NCBI GenBank assembly: GCA_019454045.1
Contig: SKCR01017755.1
Coordinates: forward strand, 49,754-113,753
Length of the DNA: 64,000 nucleotides
Source of the DNA: Zanthoxylum bungeanum
Lineage: Eukaryota; Streptophyta; Magnoliopsida; Sapindales; Rutaceae
Direction: 5' to 3'
In this document: in pieces, positions 1 through 11,186 of the stretch
How the letters are laid out: every line of letters begins with the position of its first letter
How positions within the stretch are numbered: the stretch's first letter is position 1
Notes under the pieces: generated by a model
Told to the model about the DNA's origin: nothing
Databases searched by the model: none
What the model saw: the letters and a program-made list of their open reading frames with translations, nothing else
Program-made: the position numbers and the translations under genes

Positions 1-1392
1 ATGTCAAGATGGAAGTATCACATTAGTCATATGGAGATGATGATCACGCAGGATACAGAACTAGTACTCTTAAGTACTGCATTCATCGGGATAATATGAC
101 TGGGTCATGATTATCCGATTATAGAGACTAGTTGCCAGTGACCCAATATATGCTTCGTACGGGGCAGACACAATTCCAGCCCTAGGCCTAGCATGTGACA
201 TCCGATACTGGATCGTAATACGCAATACTTAGTATACTACGCCTGATAAAGATTATATATTCCTTTAAAGAATATTTCTGGAGAATTGGGTAGGCACGGT
301 GCTTTGCTAGAAGCCAACTATGTCTTGTAAATCGGTAAGAATGTGGTACCGGGTACGCACGTGTTCGGATAGTCCGATGATCGTATTTACTGCCAACATA
401 TCCAGGGATCTCTTGGGTCGCTTCCCGAAGATTCACCGATGACATTTGAGTCGAACAGAATTAATTTGGGATTAATTATGAGAGAGAAAATTAATCTGGA
501 ATTAATTATGGCAAGAATTAATCTGAGATTAATTATGTCGAGAATTTATCTGGGATTAAATTCGTTGAGAGGAGAGAACGCGATTAATTTAGAATTAATC
601 GGCAAAATGAATTCAATAGTGAAATTAGATTTTACTATTTAATTAATTGGGCTAAAATAATATATTGGATATATTAATTGAAATCGGATTTCGACAACGA
701 AATTAAATTGGACTTTAATTCAACCGAACGAATTAATTTGGAATTAATTCCTAAGCGACTTTCGTAATAATTTTGCAAGACATTATTATTCAATTAAATT
801 GGATTTAATAATGTCACAACGATAAATTCATTTATTTCGAAATTAAACGATCTCGGGCCCAAGCGAAGTTGCGTGTTGAGTTAGCCGACTTAAATTTGGA
901 ATTTAAAAGTGGTGGGACTCATTTCACTTACATCAACTTGTTGGACATGTGATGGAAGTGGTTGGGCTTGATTTATGAATTTAATTTGTTGAAAGTAAGG
1001 CTTGCTTTACTTATAAATACTCAAGCTAATTCCAACACACAAACTTAGTATTTAAACCAAGTCAACTTTGGAAGTGTGACTAAGTTACTATTCACATCAA
1101 ACACAAAACTCTCTCTTCCTCCTCTCTTGCTATGGCCGAAACTTCATCTCTCTTGGAGACAAATTTTTTCTTTCAATTTTGATCAATGCTAGCACATTAA
1201 GAGTCAAAAAAAGGTGATAGGGAAACTCACCCAAGTGTTGGAAATACTCAAGAAAGCTTGGAGCTTCCATCTATATCCATGTAAGTTTTGAAATCTCATC
1301 CAACCAATGTAAGTTTTTCCGCAACTTTCTTTGGTAATTTTCACACACGAATCACTCTTAGAGATCCTTGGCATGTTCTAGGAACACTAACA
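1..1392 (+). repeat. Copia family A, 5' LTR (left part outside window)
   Basis: Base 1 corresponds to a point about 585 bases inside the related solo LTR at 14952-16951, and the two align to the end. The LTR ends in ACTAACA and is followed at once by a primer-binding site, so this is a 5' LTR. It holds four tandem dyad units of the form ATTAATCTGGGATTAAT at about 458-580. The full length would be close to 2.0 kb, as in the other family A copies. Confidence 0.88.
1011..1018 (+). promoter_or_regulatory. Likely TATA box of family A LTR
   Basis: TTATAAAT lies about 380 bases before the LTR end, just downstream of the AT-rich U3-like part. The solo copy of this family has TATAAAAG at 16610-16617 in the equivalent place. 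Transcription would start some 30 bases downstream. This is inferred from position and sequence only. Confidence 0.4.
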
Positions 1393-1393
1393 A

Positions 1394-1405
1394 TGGTATC
1401 AGAGC
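1394..1405 (+). other. Primer-binding site (initiator Met tRNA)
   Basis: TGGTATCAGAGC directly follows the LTR end and is the standard copia primer-binding site, complementary to the 3' end of initiator methionine tRNA. All 12 bases match the usual consensus. It fixes the LTR boundary and the plus orientation. Confidence 0.9.
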
Positions 1406-3635
1406 GAGATTTAAGCTTTATTTGGATTTAGGGTTTATATACTTTAATTTGGGATTTTATGCTTGGAGTATGTATTTTCTTAAATTGGTTGTTTGGTTGT
1501 TGTTGTATGATGTTGAATTGGATTTGTGCATCATTGGATTTGAGATAAATTGATTAGATCAAAAATCCCCCAATTTTTATCATGGCCGAAAAGATAACCT
1601 AGGATGTTCATGGTGATTTTTTGATTTTATAATATTGGATGAGTTTAAAGCATGAAATGAATATTAATTGTTGGTTTAATTGGATTGAAATCGGAATTGA
1701 ATGTTATTTCATGATGATTTCCCTAAGCATGTTGTAGAATTGATTTCGCTTCAATTTGTGTTGGATATGAATTGGAAATGTTGAGCATGATTAATTGATT
1801 TAATTAGTGTTTTGGAAACATTAGATTAGTTGATTAATTATGTTAATTACACTTGAATATGATTAATATGTAATTTGGAATAATGTATTAATTTAATTAT
1901 ATTAGTTGGGCTTAATGGGCTTGGTTGGGCCAAGTTTGGTTTTGGACAATTGGGTTGGATACAATTGGGCCTACAACCATTTCCATAAAGTCCAAATATG
2001 ACTATTGGGTCTTTAATAATTTAATTGGGCCTAATGGGCCTAAATTGATTTTGTGGCATATGTGATTCCTATTTGGGCCTTGGCATTTTGGGTTTGATCC
2101 ATATTGTCCAAAGCCCACGCCTAAAGAATTAATTAAAAGCTCATTGGACTTTTAATTGAATAGTATTGGATACTAATTGGGCCTTTGAGACCCAATTGGA
2201 TTGGATTTGGAATTCAAGTCTTTAAGGCACATAAATAAGTGTAATTATTTAATTTGGAATTAAAAATGAATTAGTATTGTATACAATTTAAATTGGATTT
2301 AAAATTGTAGTTTGATATAATTCAAGAATACGTACTTTGAGTATTTATTCATAAACGAGTTAGACTCACGCAAATCAAATCGTTGTTTGAACATTGGATG
2401 GTCATTAATTCAAAGATTAATTAATTGGATTAGATTGATTGAATAACATGCTATGTGTGAATACTTGGATGTATGTATGAATAATGTATATCAGATGGAT
2501 ATTAGAAGGGTGAGGGAAATTTTGGAAATTGTTGTAATAAATTAGAATTTATTAAATTGAACCTGCGTGTCCAGCCTATTATCTCTATTCTCTTTGTATT
2601 TTTCTTCTCACCAATTCCCCTCAATGCAAATGAGGTTTCTTTTAGTGTTATGTAATTGGGTAGAAGTATGAATAGTGCTAGCAGGAGAGAGGAAATGGAG
2701 AGATTTTTTTCTAGGAATAAATTTGTTATATATTCATTCGTATATCATTATTAATTTATTTTGCACCTTATTATGCTTTTAGAATGCATGCTTAAGGGTG
2801 TATGATGAGACCTAATCAAAGATAATAAATTGGTTGCCAATTACGTAAAAACCCTCATCAAATATTAAGCATTTTCCCTTCCATTGAGTGGTTCTCTCTC
2901 AAGATCCAAGATTGGCATTGGTTTGTTGGCCAAAGTCAAGATCAATGTCCATCACGGATGTGTTTGAACCACAAAAGCTTTGTTCTATATCGCATATGTC
3001 TTAGGCGGTTTTGATTTATTGGCCAAAGTCAAGGTCACTTCTAGTCCATCGACGTGGATTACGAAGCTTTCCCACTATCAATGGGTCTCGTTTAACTGGA
3101 ATCATTAAGCTTGTTGAGCCAAAGCCAAGGCTTAGTTGATTCAGAGGAAATAGGTTAGGAAATATATTGGATATATTTACATATATTGGATATATGTTTC
3201 GGACTTGAAGGTCTACCTACTGGATTTAGGAATTGGATGAGATCCAATTGATCTTAGATATCTACCTAGTTAAGTTTCATACAACTTGTTGGCCAAAGTC
3301 AAGGTTGTGTGTTATTTAATGGGATCATAGCCCACTGGGAAACTAGGTTTCCCAGGTACTCCACAGATGGTTAGAGGCTCGCCGAAAAATAGTGGGATGC
3401 GAGTATTAAATTTACAATTTCGTTTAAATACTTGCCAATACGCACTATTTTATTTTATTTATCGTTGTAATAAATATATTAGTTGGACTAATATTTAATA
3501 TTGCTTTCTTTGAACAGTTAGATTGTACAACACACTACTCCACTTGTAGTTGATTATATAGTTGGACTATAGTAATCATTACATTTTGAGTGTACCCAAA
3601 ATCGTTGACTGGATAGTTAGACTATATCAATCAAG
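1406..3635 (+). other. Long untranslated leader of family A copia
   Basis: About 2.2 kb separate the primer-binding site from gag with no open frame of note. The same leader is present at 30001-32191. The first part contains many GGGCC/GGGCT words. The last 700 bases contain repeats of TTGGCCAAAGTCAAG (about 2935, 3022, 3290) and a related GCCAAAGCCAAGG (3118-3130). Several of these sit in the loop of an inverted repeat, for example 3099-3112 with 3128-3142. A packaging, translation or dimerisation role is inference. Confidence 0.7.
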
Positions 3636-4250
3636 ATGGCTGGAAAAATTAGCGTTACGAACATAATCATGGGCGATAATCTCTTTAACGGCTCCAATTT
3701 TCCAGATTGGGAGATAAATCTTAGGATAGTCCTTGGAGCCAAGAATTTACTGTATGTAATAGACAAACCTCTCGGGCCTAAGCCAGGAGTTGAGCAAATA
3801 GTAGAGCATGAGCTTTGGAAGACTCATCGTGATGATAACTTTAGTGCTCAATCCGTCATGCTTGCCACAATGACTCCTCAATTCCGTCGTCAGAACAAAG
3901 GATTGGATCCTTATAGTATGATGTTGAAATTGAAGGATCTTCACAGATCTAATCTTAGATCTCAGAAGTATGAATTACAAAAAAAGCTCTTTCGCTGGCG
4001 CATGTCAGAGGGTACATCTATCGAGCACTAGGTGTCGCAGATGATTGCTGACATCTAACAGCTAAGGTTAGTTGGGCATTACCTACGAGGCCGAGACTTC
4101 TATAGATTTGATCTTACAGTCTCTGCCCGAATGCTGGGGCGGGTTCATTATGAACCAATAGAAAACTCTTGGAGAGTTAATGGCTATGCTCAAGGAGGCA
4201 GAGCCAGAGCTTCCAAAACGGCAAGAAGCGCAATTATAGTCGGGTCATAA
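3636..4250 (+). pseudogene. Copia gag, broken and truncated (family A copy 1)
   Basis: The reading frame starts MAGKISVTNIIMGDNLFNG and contains the copia gag core, with FPDWEINLRIVLGAKNLLYV (residues 25-44) and LKDLHRSNLRSQKYELQKKL further on. Gag is the capsid-forming protein of the retrotransposon particle. The frame stops at 4029-4031 and again at the TAA in 'ADI-stop', where the complete family A copy reads on. At 4251 it is cut by the LTR of element F, so the zinc knuckle and all of pol are missing from this side. The protein resembles the gag at 32192 closely. It cannot make a full capsid protein. Confidence 0.85.
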
Positions 4251-5641
4251 TGTCTGTTATACCCCTCTAATTATTTTTACCTAAAGTACCATTGATTCTC
4301 TAATGAACGATTTATTCATGACGATTATGAATTTTAATCTTTCTATTCGTAATAGAAAGACTTGAGCGCTCTAACCATTCAAGTACCAAATCAACCCTTA
4401 AGAAAGATATTCCTCTACTTCTCGCAAGAAAAAATGAACTCCATATCTATGTAAGACGTTCCTAGCTACACAACATACCATGCCCCCAAAGTACGTAGCT
4501 ATTGGTCGGGATTGCTACACCAACCTCACATTAGGGGTGTTCACGGGTTAGGTCAGGTCGGGTTTTTCAATTTTTTTTTTACCCGATCAAGTCGGGTCAT
4601 TCGGATCTTTTGACCCGAAACTCAAAATTTAAGAAGGTGACCCGCGCTGGTCGGGTCAAAAAAATAGCGGGTCGGGTAGCATAATATGCAGTAAATATAA
4701 TATATATATATATATATTTTATTGATATAAATTTTACAAGATATGTGTGTAGTTGAAATGGCAAAATCTGAGATTAATTTGTATTTAATCTCAGGTTCAA
4801 ATCTCACCAGCAACAACCTTTTCTTTTTTGAAAAGAAGGAAAAAATAAAATCTTTATAATTGTGATTGTGGGATTCGAACTTGGGACTACTTCAAGACCA
4901 AGGAAAAATTTTACCATTTCAGCCACATGTCTTTCTTGTCAATATTAAATCATTAAAAAATAATTTTATAATTATAATATCATTTACATCGGGTCGGGTC
5001 ATACCTGTGTTTTCTGTCCAAAACCCGTGACCCGACCCGACATTTCGGGTCGGGTCCAAATTGACCCAAAATTGAAATTTAAAATTTAAACCCGACCGCA
5101 TGCGACCCGACCCTGTGAAAACCCCTACCTCACATTTGTAAATCAAAGAACATAGCCTGCCATGCAGGAGTTCGTAGTACACTCAGGATTAAGATCAATC
5201 CATATATGACCATCTAGTAGATCGAAATGACTTTCTTTATTTAACATATGTTATAAGAATGTCATTTCCATCTGGGTTCAGTCCTATATGATCACATCAT
5301 ACAAGGTGCCTCCATTCTCATGTCTCAACATGGACAATCCCGGATCGAAGTCGCCATACAAATATAGAATGGATCGCAGCTATAAATAAACCACAAACAA
5401 AGTACCTGTTTTGTTTGCTCTCTATGGACTATTTAAGATTACTAACTTCAGACTTAAATCCTCATGTATATGATACTCATACACTAAGTCTGAAGGCACA
5501 TAAGTAATCTAGGGTAATCAAGATAATTTATAATATGCGAAAATTAAACAAACACTTTGATAAATGAATAATTCATCATTTTATTTCAAAACACATAAAA
5601 CTGTTTACATTACTTGTAGCTCTAGGGCATACATCCCAACA
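4251..5641 (-). repeat. Element F 3' LTR (with hAT insertion)
   Basis: It matches 11187-11970 over its whole length except for a 604-base insertion (596-base hAT element plus an 8-base duplication). On the plus strand it starts TGTCTGTTAT and ends CATCCCAACA. Next to its right end is a purine tract on the minus strand, as expected for a 3' LTR. Confidence 0.88.
4532..5127. mobile_element. Non-autonomous hAT element (596 bp)
   Basis: The terminal inverted repeats are TAGGGGTGTTCAC at the left and GTGAAAACCCCTA at the right (one mismatch). They are flanked by an exact 8-base duplication CCTCACAT (4524-4531 and 5128-5135). The sister LTR has the site with one copy only (near 11460-11467), which proves the insertion. 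Eight-base duplications and TAGGGG ends are typical of the hAT superfamily. Subterminal GGGTCGGGTC-type repeats occur near both ends. There is no transposase frame, so it would need one in trans. Confidence 0.92.
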
Positions 5642-5656
5642 ATCTCCCACTTACAC
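5642..5656 (-). other. Polypurine tract of element F
   Basis: On the minus strand GTGTAAGTGGGAGAT lies directly before the 3' LTR start TGTTGG. The AGTGGGAGAT form is the usual copia plus-strand primer, and the complete family A element has CAAGTGGGAGAT in the same place. Confidence 0.8.
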
Positions 5657-5689
5657 TAGAGAAAATGAGACATGGCACGTAATCCTAGA

Positions 5690-7225
5690 CCATCTAGGTG
5701 ACCTTCAAATACTTTAGCCGACAAGGTCTATGTAAACGGATCAACCAGGTTCCTATGAATTTCCACTCTTTATACTTTCCCCTCTTGTGGCATCTTGGTT
5801 CTTTTTTAGTTTGCCACTGCACCACTATTATCACAATAAAGTGTAAGTGGTCTATCAATATCTGGAACAACTTCCAGATCTCCCAAGAATTTACGGAGCC
5901 AGACTGCTTCCTTAGCTGCTTCACTAGCTGCTACATATTTAGCCTCCATGGTGGAGTCAACAATGCAAGATTGCTTTATACTCCGCCATACTATAGCCCC
6001 ACCACCTATGGTAAATACTGATCCAGATGTTGACTTCCTAGAATCGACATCTGTCTAAAAATTAGAGTCTCTATACCCCATCAGGATCATATAATCTCTT
6101 GTTCCCTTAAGATACTTGAGAATATGTTTCACAGCCACCCAGTGATCCAATCCTGGGTTCGACTGAAACCTAATAACTACTCTCACTGCAAAACAAATGT
6201 CTGGTCTCGTGTATAACATAGCATACATGGGACTACCAACGGCTGAGGCATATGAGATATGTCTCATTTCCTCAACATCTTGAGGTGTCTTAGGAGACTG
6301 TTCCTTTGACAAATGAATTTCCATGCCGATAAGGGAGATTGCCTTCTTGGAATTATGCATCCCAAATCACACAAGGATCTTATCGATATAGGATGTCTGA
6401 GACATAGCTAACAGTCGTTTCTTGCGATCCTGAAGTATCTGAATCCTAAGAACATAACTGGCCTTTCCCAAATCTTTCATTTGGAATTGGTTAGCTATCC
6501 AGGTTTTCAAGTCCGATAATATCTTTACATCATTCCCAATGAGTAAAATATCATCGACGTATAAAACAAGAAAACCCACATTCCCATCAATGACGCACTT
6601 GTATACACAAGGCTCTCATCAACATTCTGCTAAAAATCATAAGACTTGATCGTGGTAACAAATCTTATATTCCAAGATCGAGACGCCTACTTAAGTCCAT
6701 AAATGAACTTTTGCAGCTTGCAAACCCTTCTAGTTGTACTATATAGATACTTTCATCAAGATTTCCATTCAAGAATGCAATTTTGACGTCCATTTGCCAA
6801 ATTTCATAGTCATAATATGCGACAATGGATAGAAGAGTGCAGATGGATTTGAGCATGGCTACTGGCTAGAAAGTTTCCTCATAGTCAACTCTCTCTTTCT
6901 GGGTATAACCCTTGGCCACTAGCCTAGCCTTGAAGGTATGTACATTCCTATCTGCTCCCCTATTCTCTTGTAGATTCACTTGAAACCTATGGGTTTCACC
7001 TCATTAGGTTGGTCTATAAGTTCCCAGACTGAGTTGGAGTACATGGACTTCATCTCTAGGTTCATGGCCTTGAGCCATTCCTCTTTGTCAGAATCATCCA
7101 TAGGTCAATGGATCATCTATACCATCGCTGGATGCGGCAACTTGTGCCTCTCCAACCTCAAAGTAGCGAACAGGTTGTTGTACAACCCTCCCACTATGTC
7201 TAGGTGGTAGATCATTCTGACTAAC
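5690..7225 (-). pseudogene. Copia reverse transcriptase / RNase H, broken (element F)
   Basis: On the minus strand the RT palm is visible as EIWQMDVKIAFLNGNLDESI (about 6735-6810), followed by LVLYVDDILLIGND, where YVDD is the catalytic motif (about 6540-6570), and QFQMKDLGKASYVL. Next come YASAVGSPMYAMLYTRPDIC and then RNase H with DSTMEAKYVAASEAAKEAVW and LYCDNSGAVAN. RT copies the element RNA into DNA inside the particle and RNase H removes the RNA. Frames change several times, and stops occur at about 6363, 6055 and after GAVAN. The frame ends about 45 bases before the polypurine tract. It is not functional as written. Confidence 0.88.
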
Positions 7226-8660
7226 TTACATCTGACGTTGAGATTTCGAAGGTGCTATGTATTTCTCAACTGTCGTTGACAATGGTGTGCTGGTCGAACC
7301 AGCAAGTAACTCATCGAGTAACACTTTACTTCGAGGCTTGAACTCCCTCATATAGTCCTCCTCTAGAAACATAGCATTTGTAGATACAAACACTTTGTTA
7401 TCATTAGGACTACAGAAGAATCCACCCCTAGTCTCCTTAGGATAGACTACAAATAGGCACACCTGAGAACGTGGCTCCAACTTTGTAGTCTTATTCTTCA
7501 GCACATGAGCTGGACACCCCCATATGCAGAAATTTCGTAAACTAGTTTTACGACCATTCCAAAACTCTTAGGGAGTCTTGGGAACAGACTTAGATGGAAC
7601 TACATTAAGGATATGCATTGTAGTTGCAGTGCATATCCCTAGAACTAACTAGGTAGTGAGGTATAACTAAACATATATATCATCATGTCTAATAGGGTCT
7701 AATTTCTCCTCTCTGCAACACCATTATATTGTGGTGTTCCAGGTGCTGTGGCTGGTATATTATCCCATGCTCAACTAAGAATTCCTTGAAATCTCTGTCA
7801 AGGTATTCTCCTCCACGATCTGATCGAAGAGTTTTGATTGTTTTGCCTAACTGGTTCTCAACCTCAGCACGATACTCTTTGAACTTTTCAAAAGTATCTG
7901 ACTTGTGCTGCATTAGGTAAACATGCCTGTAATTAGAATAATCATCAATGAATGTGATGAAGTATTCATAACCACCTTGGGCTCTTACATTCATCGGTCC
8001 GCAAACGTCCTAATGTATTAGCTCAAGTGGTTAACTGGCTCTTATACCTTTTCCAGTAAAAGGTCTCTTGGTCATTTTTTATTTTAAACAGGATTCACAG
8101 ACTGGTAAAGTTCTGAGCTTTAACTAGTTTAAGGCTCCGTTCTTTATCAATCAGTCTATCCGATCAAGGATGATATGACCAAGTCTAAGATGCCATAGAT
8201 ATGTGTCACCGTGAGAAATCTTTTGCCGTTTAGTTTTAGGTTACTCAACCTTAAACATTTCAGCGTTAAGCAGTGACCTATGTGTTAACGGTCTTAACAC
8301 ATACAAGTTATTTTCTGAGTTTCTTATGCATATGGTTAATCCATTTCTACCAATAATAACTAAATTGATATTAAAAGAAACTGACTAACCATCATTCAAA
8401 AGTTTAGAAACAGAAATCAAATTCCTGCGAAAACCAGGAATGAATAACACATTGTTCAAATTTAAATACCTATTATTTGTAAAATTTAAACTAGAAACTC
8501 CCACTGCTCTTACTGAAATGACATCCCTTGTCCTTACCTTCATGGTGTAGTCACCTTCAGCAAGGTCCCTCCATGAGTCAAGTAGCTGCAAAGAAGATCA
8601 AACATGGTTAGTGGCTCCAGAAACAACAATCCAAGAGGATTTATCATCCTCCACTAATAG
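7226..8660 (-). pseudogene. Copia protease and integrase, broken (element F)
   Basis: The minus strand shows in order: the protease site WIVVSGATNHV, then GAG-pre-integrase with HLRLGHI and CESC (zinc ligands), and the integrase core. The core has FITFIDDYSNYRHVYLMQHK (first Asp) and TLRSDRGGEYL (second Asp), then GVAERRN in another frame (catalytic Glu). The protease active-site Asp, normally DSGAT, is Val here (GTT instead of GAT). The next codon after NHV is TGA, where family members have Cys. Stops at 8384 and near 8030, and a one-base shift between the second Asp and the Glu, destroy the frame. The C-terminal part (7226-7504) ends in the linker to RT. Confidence 0.86.
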
Positions 8661-9505
8661 AGTTTCGATAACGAGTAAATCATATTTACCTGTATCATTT
8701 TTCTCCTTCATCTCAGCAAGGTATTTAGAACAATTCCTTTTCCAATGCTCGATCTTGTTGCAGTGGAAACATTTTCCCTTAGGCTTGGCATCCTTGGAGC
8801 ATCTCTTGTTATTCTTCTTCATGGGCTTAGCCTTAGCCTTCCCAGTGCTATTCTTCTTCATCCTTGCAGATTTAGAAGACTCGGCAACATTTGCCTCAGC
8901 ACTGGACTTATGAGGATCCACAAGCAATGACTCGTAGTGGGTGAGCTCATTAAGCAGCTGGGTCAAAGTAAAAGTCAACTTGTTCATAACATAGTTCCTT
9001 TTAAACTGTAGGAAACTCTTCGGAAGAGTTTCCATAATCATGGTCACCTAGCTATGCTCGTCAATACGAGCTCCATGGGTTTCAGCAGTGTTGAGATATG
9101 TCATCATCCTCAAGACGTGCTCTCGGACTGATGTCTCATCCTTCATCCTAGCAGTCATCGCTGAGACCATGGCCTCATGACGTTGAGGCTCTGAAGGCTG
9201 CCCGAACATGCCCTGCAATGACTTCATCATCTGAGATGCTGAAGCCATAGGTTCATGCTTTGCAGCAAGAACCTCAGACATCCCTGCTAGCAAGTAGCAG
9301 CGGGCTTTCTCATTTGCTGCGACCCATTTCTGGTAGGTATCATGCACAGCTTGGCCAGCATTTCTGACCGGTTCGGGAGGACACTCCTTCATCAGGAAAA
9401 ACTTTAGGTCTTCGCAAACCAGGATAGCGTTCATGTTACTTTTTCATTTAACATAATTTTCTCCCGTTAATTTTTCATTTGAGAGTATGGAAATAATTAG
9501 AGAAA
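8661..9505 (-). pseudogene. Copia gag, broken (element F)
   Basis: The minus strand carries KLTGENYVK-stop-KSNMNAIL, then CEDLKFFLMKECPPEPV, then the middle gag region up to THGARIDEHS, a stop at about 9048, and NELTHYESLL. A CCHC zinc knuckle CFHCNKIEHWKRNC follows, in which the usual Gly of the G-H-W triplet is Glu. The stop at 9445-9447 replaces the conserved Trp (TGG to TGA) of the GENYVKW motif, so the true gag starts upstream of the first in-frame ATG (9434). The start codon itself appears lost (ATA). Gag binds and packages the element RNA; this copy cannot make it whole. Confidence 0.85.
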
Positions 9506-11186
9506 CTATGTGGATGAAAATAAAATAAACATGCATTTAACATTCATTCATCGCATGTTAAAATCATCAAATAATTTTGGCATAAAATTAAACATGATGT
9601 ATGAATCCATGAATAACAAATTAGAAACCTAAGAGAATTAATATGCCACAAAAATCTATCATCCCACAAATAAGTGCCGTTGTAGGGTAGTTCAAGTACT
9701 TGCATGATAGATCAAGATAATCTCAGTCGATTAATATATGCGGGAATAACTCTTATTCGTATATTAAACAACTACTGTTTGATTCGATCAAGGAATTTTA
9801 TTAATAGTTAATTATTCCTTTGTGAGTGTGACCCGCCGTTTCGGGATTCTTGGACTTATCGAGTGAAGTGCCGCCGTAAGGTAGGTCAGTTCACAAGATA
9901 CATCTAGAATCCATATCCTCTCGAAATCCAAACCTGATATTGACCCAAAATGGACACCATCCGTAGGGGGACGAAAGCAAAGCCGTCTCGAGGTGCCTTT
10001 TGAATCTCACGTTTTCGGACTAACAACGGAGATCGCGGGATATACTGTCGTATATCCATCTCCCACTCACTATTTAAAATTAAGGTTTCTATTTATAAAA
10101 TATCTAATATTTTAATTTAACTAGTGTGAATAAATTTATGGCGGCTAAATCATAACTCTTATTTACACTAGTACAATATTAGTGACCTAACCAATTTTAA
10201 CTCTTAAAATATATATCACTATTTCCATTAGTCTCTACTAATTGTATTACTCAATTAAACTAATTTAATTAGAGTGGTATTAGTGACCTATTATATTTTA
10301 ACCTTTTAAAATACTAGAACACTAATTGGTTTAAAATTTTAGAATCCTAAAATGATCAAGATTTGTATTAAACTATTTAATTAATCTTAGTGCGTTATAA
10401 AATCCAATGGTACGTGAAATTGTATCCCGAGTGAAGACCATATTACCGTCCATTCAGATTCGGCTATGGAATTTATGTCCGGGTTTCCATCCTATACACA
10501 ATGGAATTTATTATGCACTTATTTAGCCCAATATATTAGAATTCAAATTTTAAACCTTAAAACCAATTAATCCAGTTAATTATTTTTCCCATGCTTATCA
10601 TATTCTAATTTATACACTTTAAATCACATAAAATCATATTTCATGTCTATAATAATAATGCATCTAAAGCATGTTATGGTATGTGAAATGCAAGAGTAGG
10701 CACCCTAAGCTATATGACATGTTTTTCAAACAATTCGAATTAAACATACATATAACATAAAAAATAATTTGCATTGACCGGGCTCTTATTTTTCCCTATA
10801 CTAATCTAATTAGTACAAAAATATCCAAGGCATCCCTTGGTCTTGAAAATACGCTCCAAGGTGGTGTTGGCTCCTTTTGCGACTTCGGTGCTCCAAATTA
10901 AAAAAATTGAAATTTTTACATTGGAAAATAAAATTACAACAATTGTAAACATTGGCCTTATGGCCTTACACCCCCAAAACAAAACCAACATGAAAATAAG
11001 AGTCGGAAAAATTTACGACCAATGCAAAATCCATTCATCACATGAAAAATAATAACCATCCATCACATGAATAATATTTTGTGCCTACTCAACTAAACAT
11101 GCAAATAAATATTTATAACTCATATAAACATATTAAAAACAGTAACTTTAAATGAAAAAAAGAAGGGTTAAGAACACTTTTCATAA
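9506..11186 (-). other. Untranslated leader of element F with repeated motifs
   Basis: About 1.7 kb separate the 5' LTR from gag, with no convincing gene. I see no initiator-Met primer site next to the LTR; the minus strand reads TTATGAAAAGTGTTC there. A 17-base motif recurs on the plus strand: GTGCCGTTGTAGGGTAG (9674-9690), GTGCCGCCGTAAGGTAG (9868-9884) and ACACCATCCGTAGGGGG (9954-9970). The first lies inside a perfect 9-base inverted repeat (9654-9662 with 9704-9712), the second inside TTGTGA/TCACAA (9820-9825 with 9891-9896). 10409-10498 matches a module in the LTR of element D. Confidence 0.65.

Noticed and set aside
4740..4930. tRNA-like B-box words inside the hAT element
   Set aside because: No acceptor stem or A box; the words lie within an AT-rich non-coding interior.
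8611..8930. Plus-strand frames opposite gag of element F
   Set aside because: Shadows of the gag zinc-knuckle region on the minus strand.
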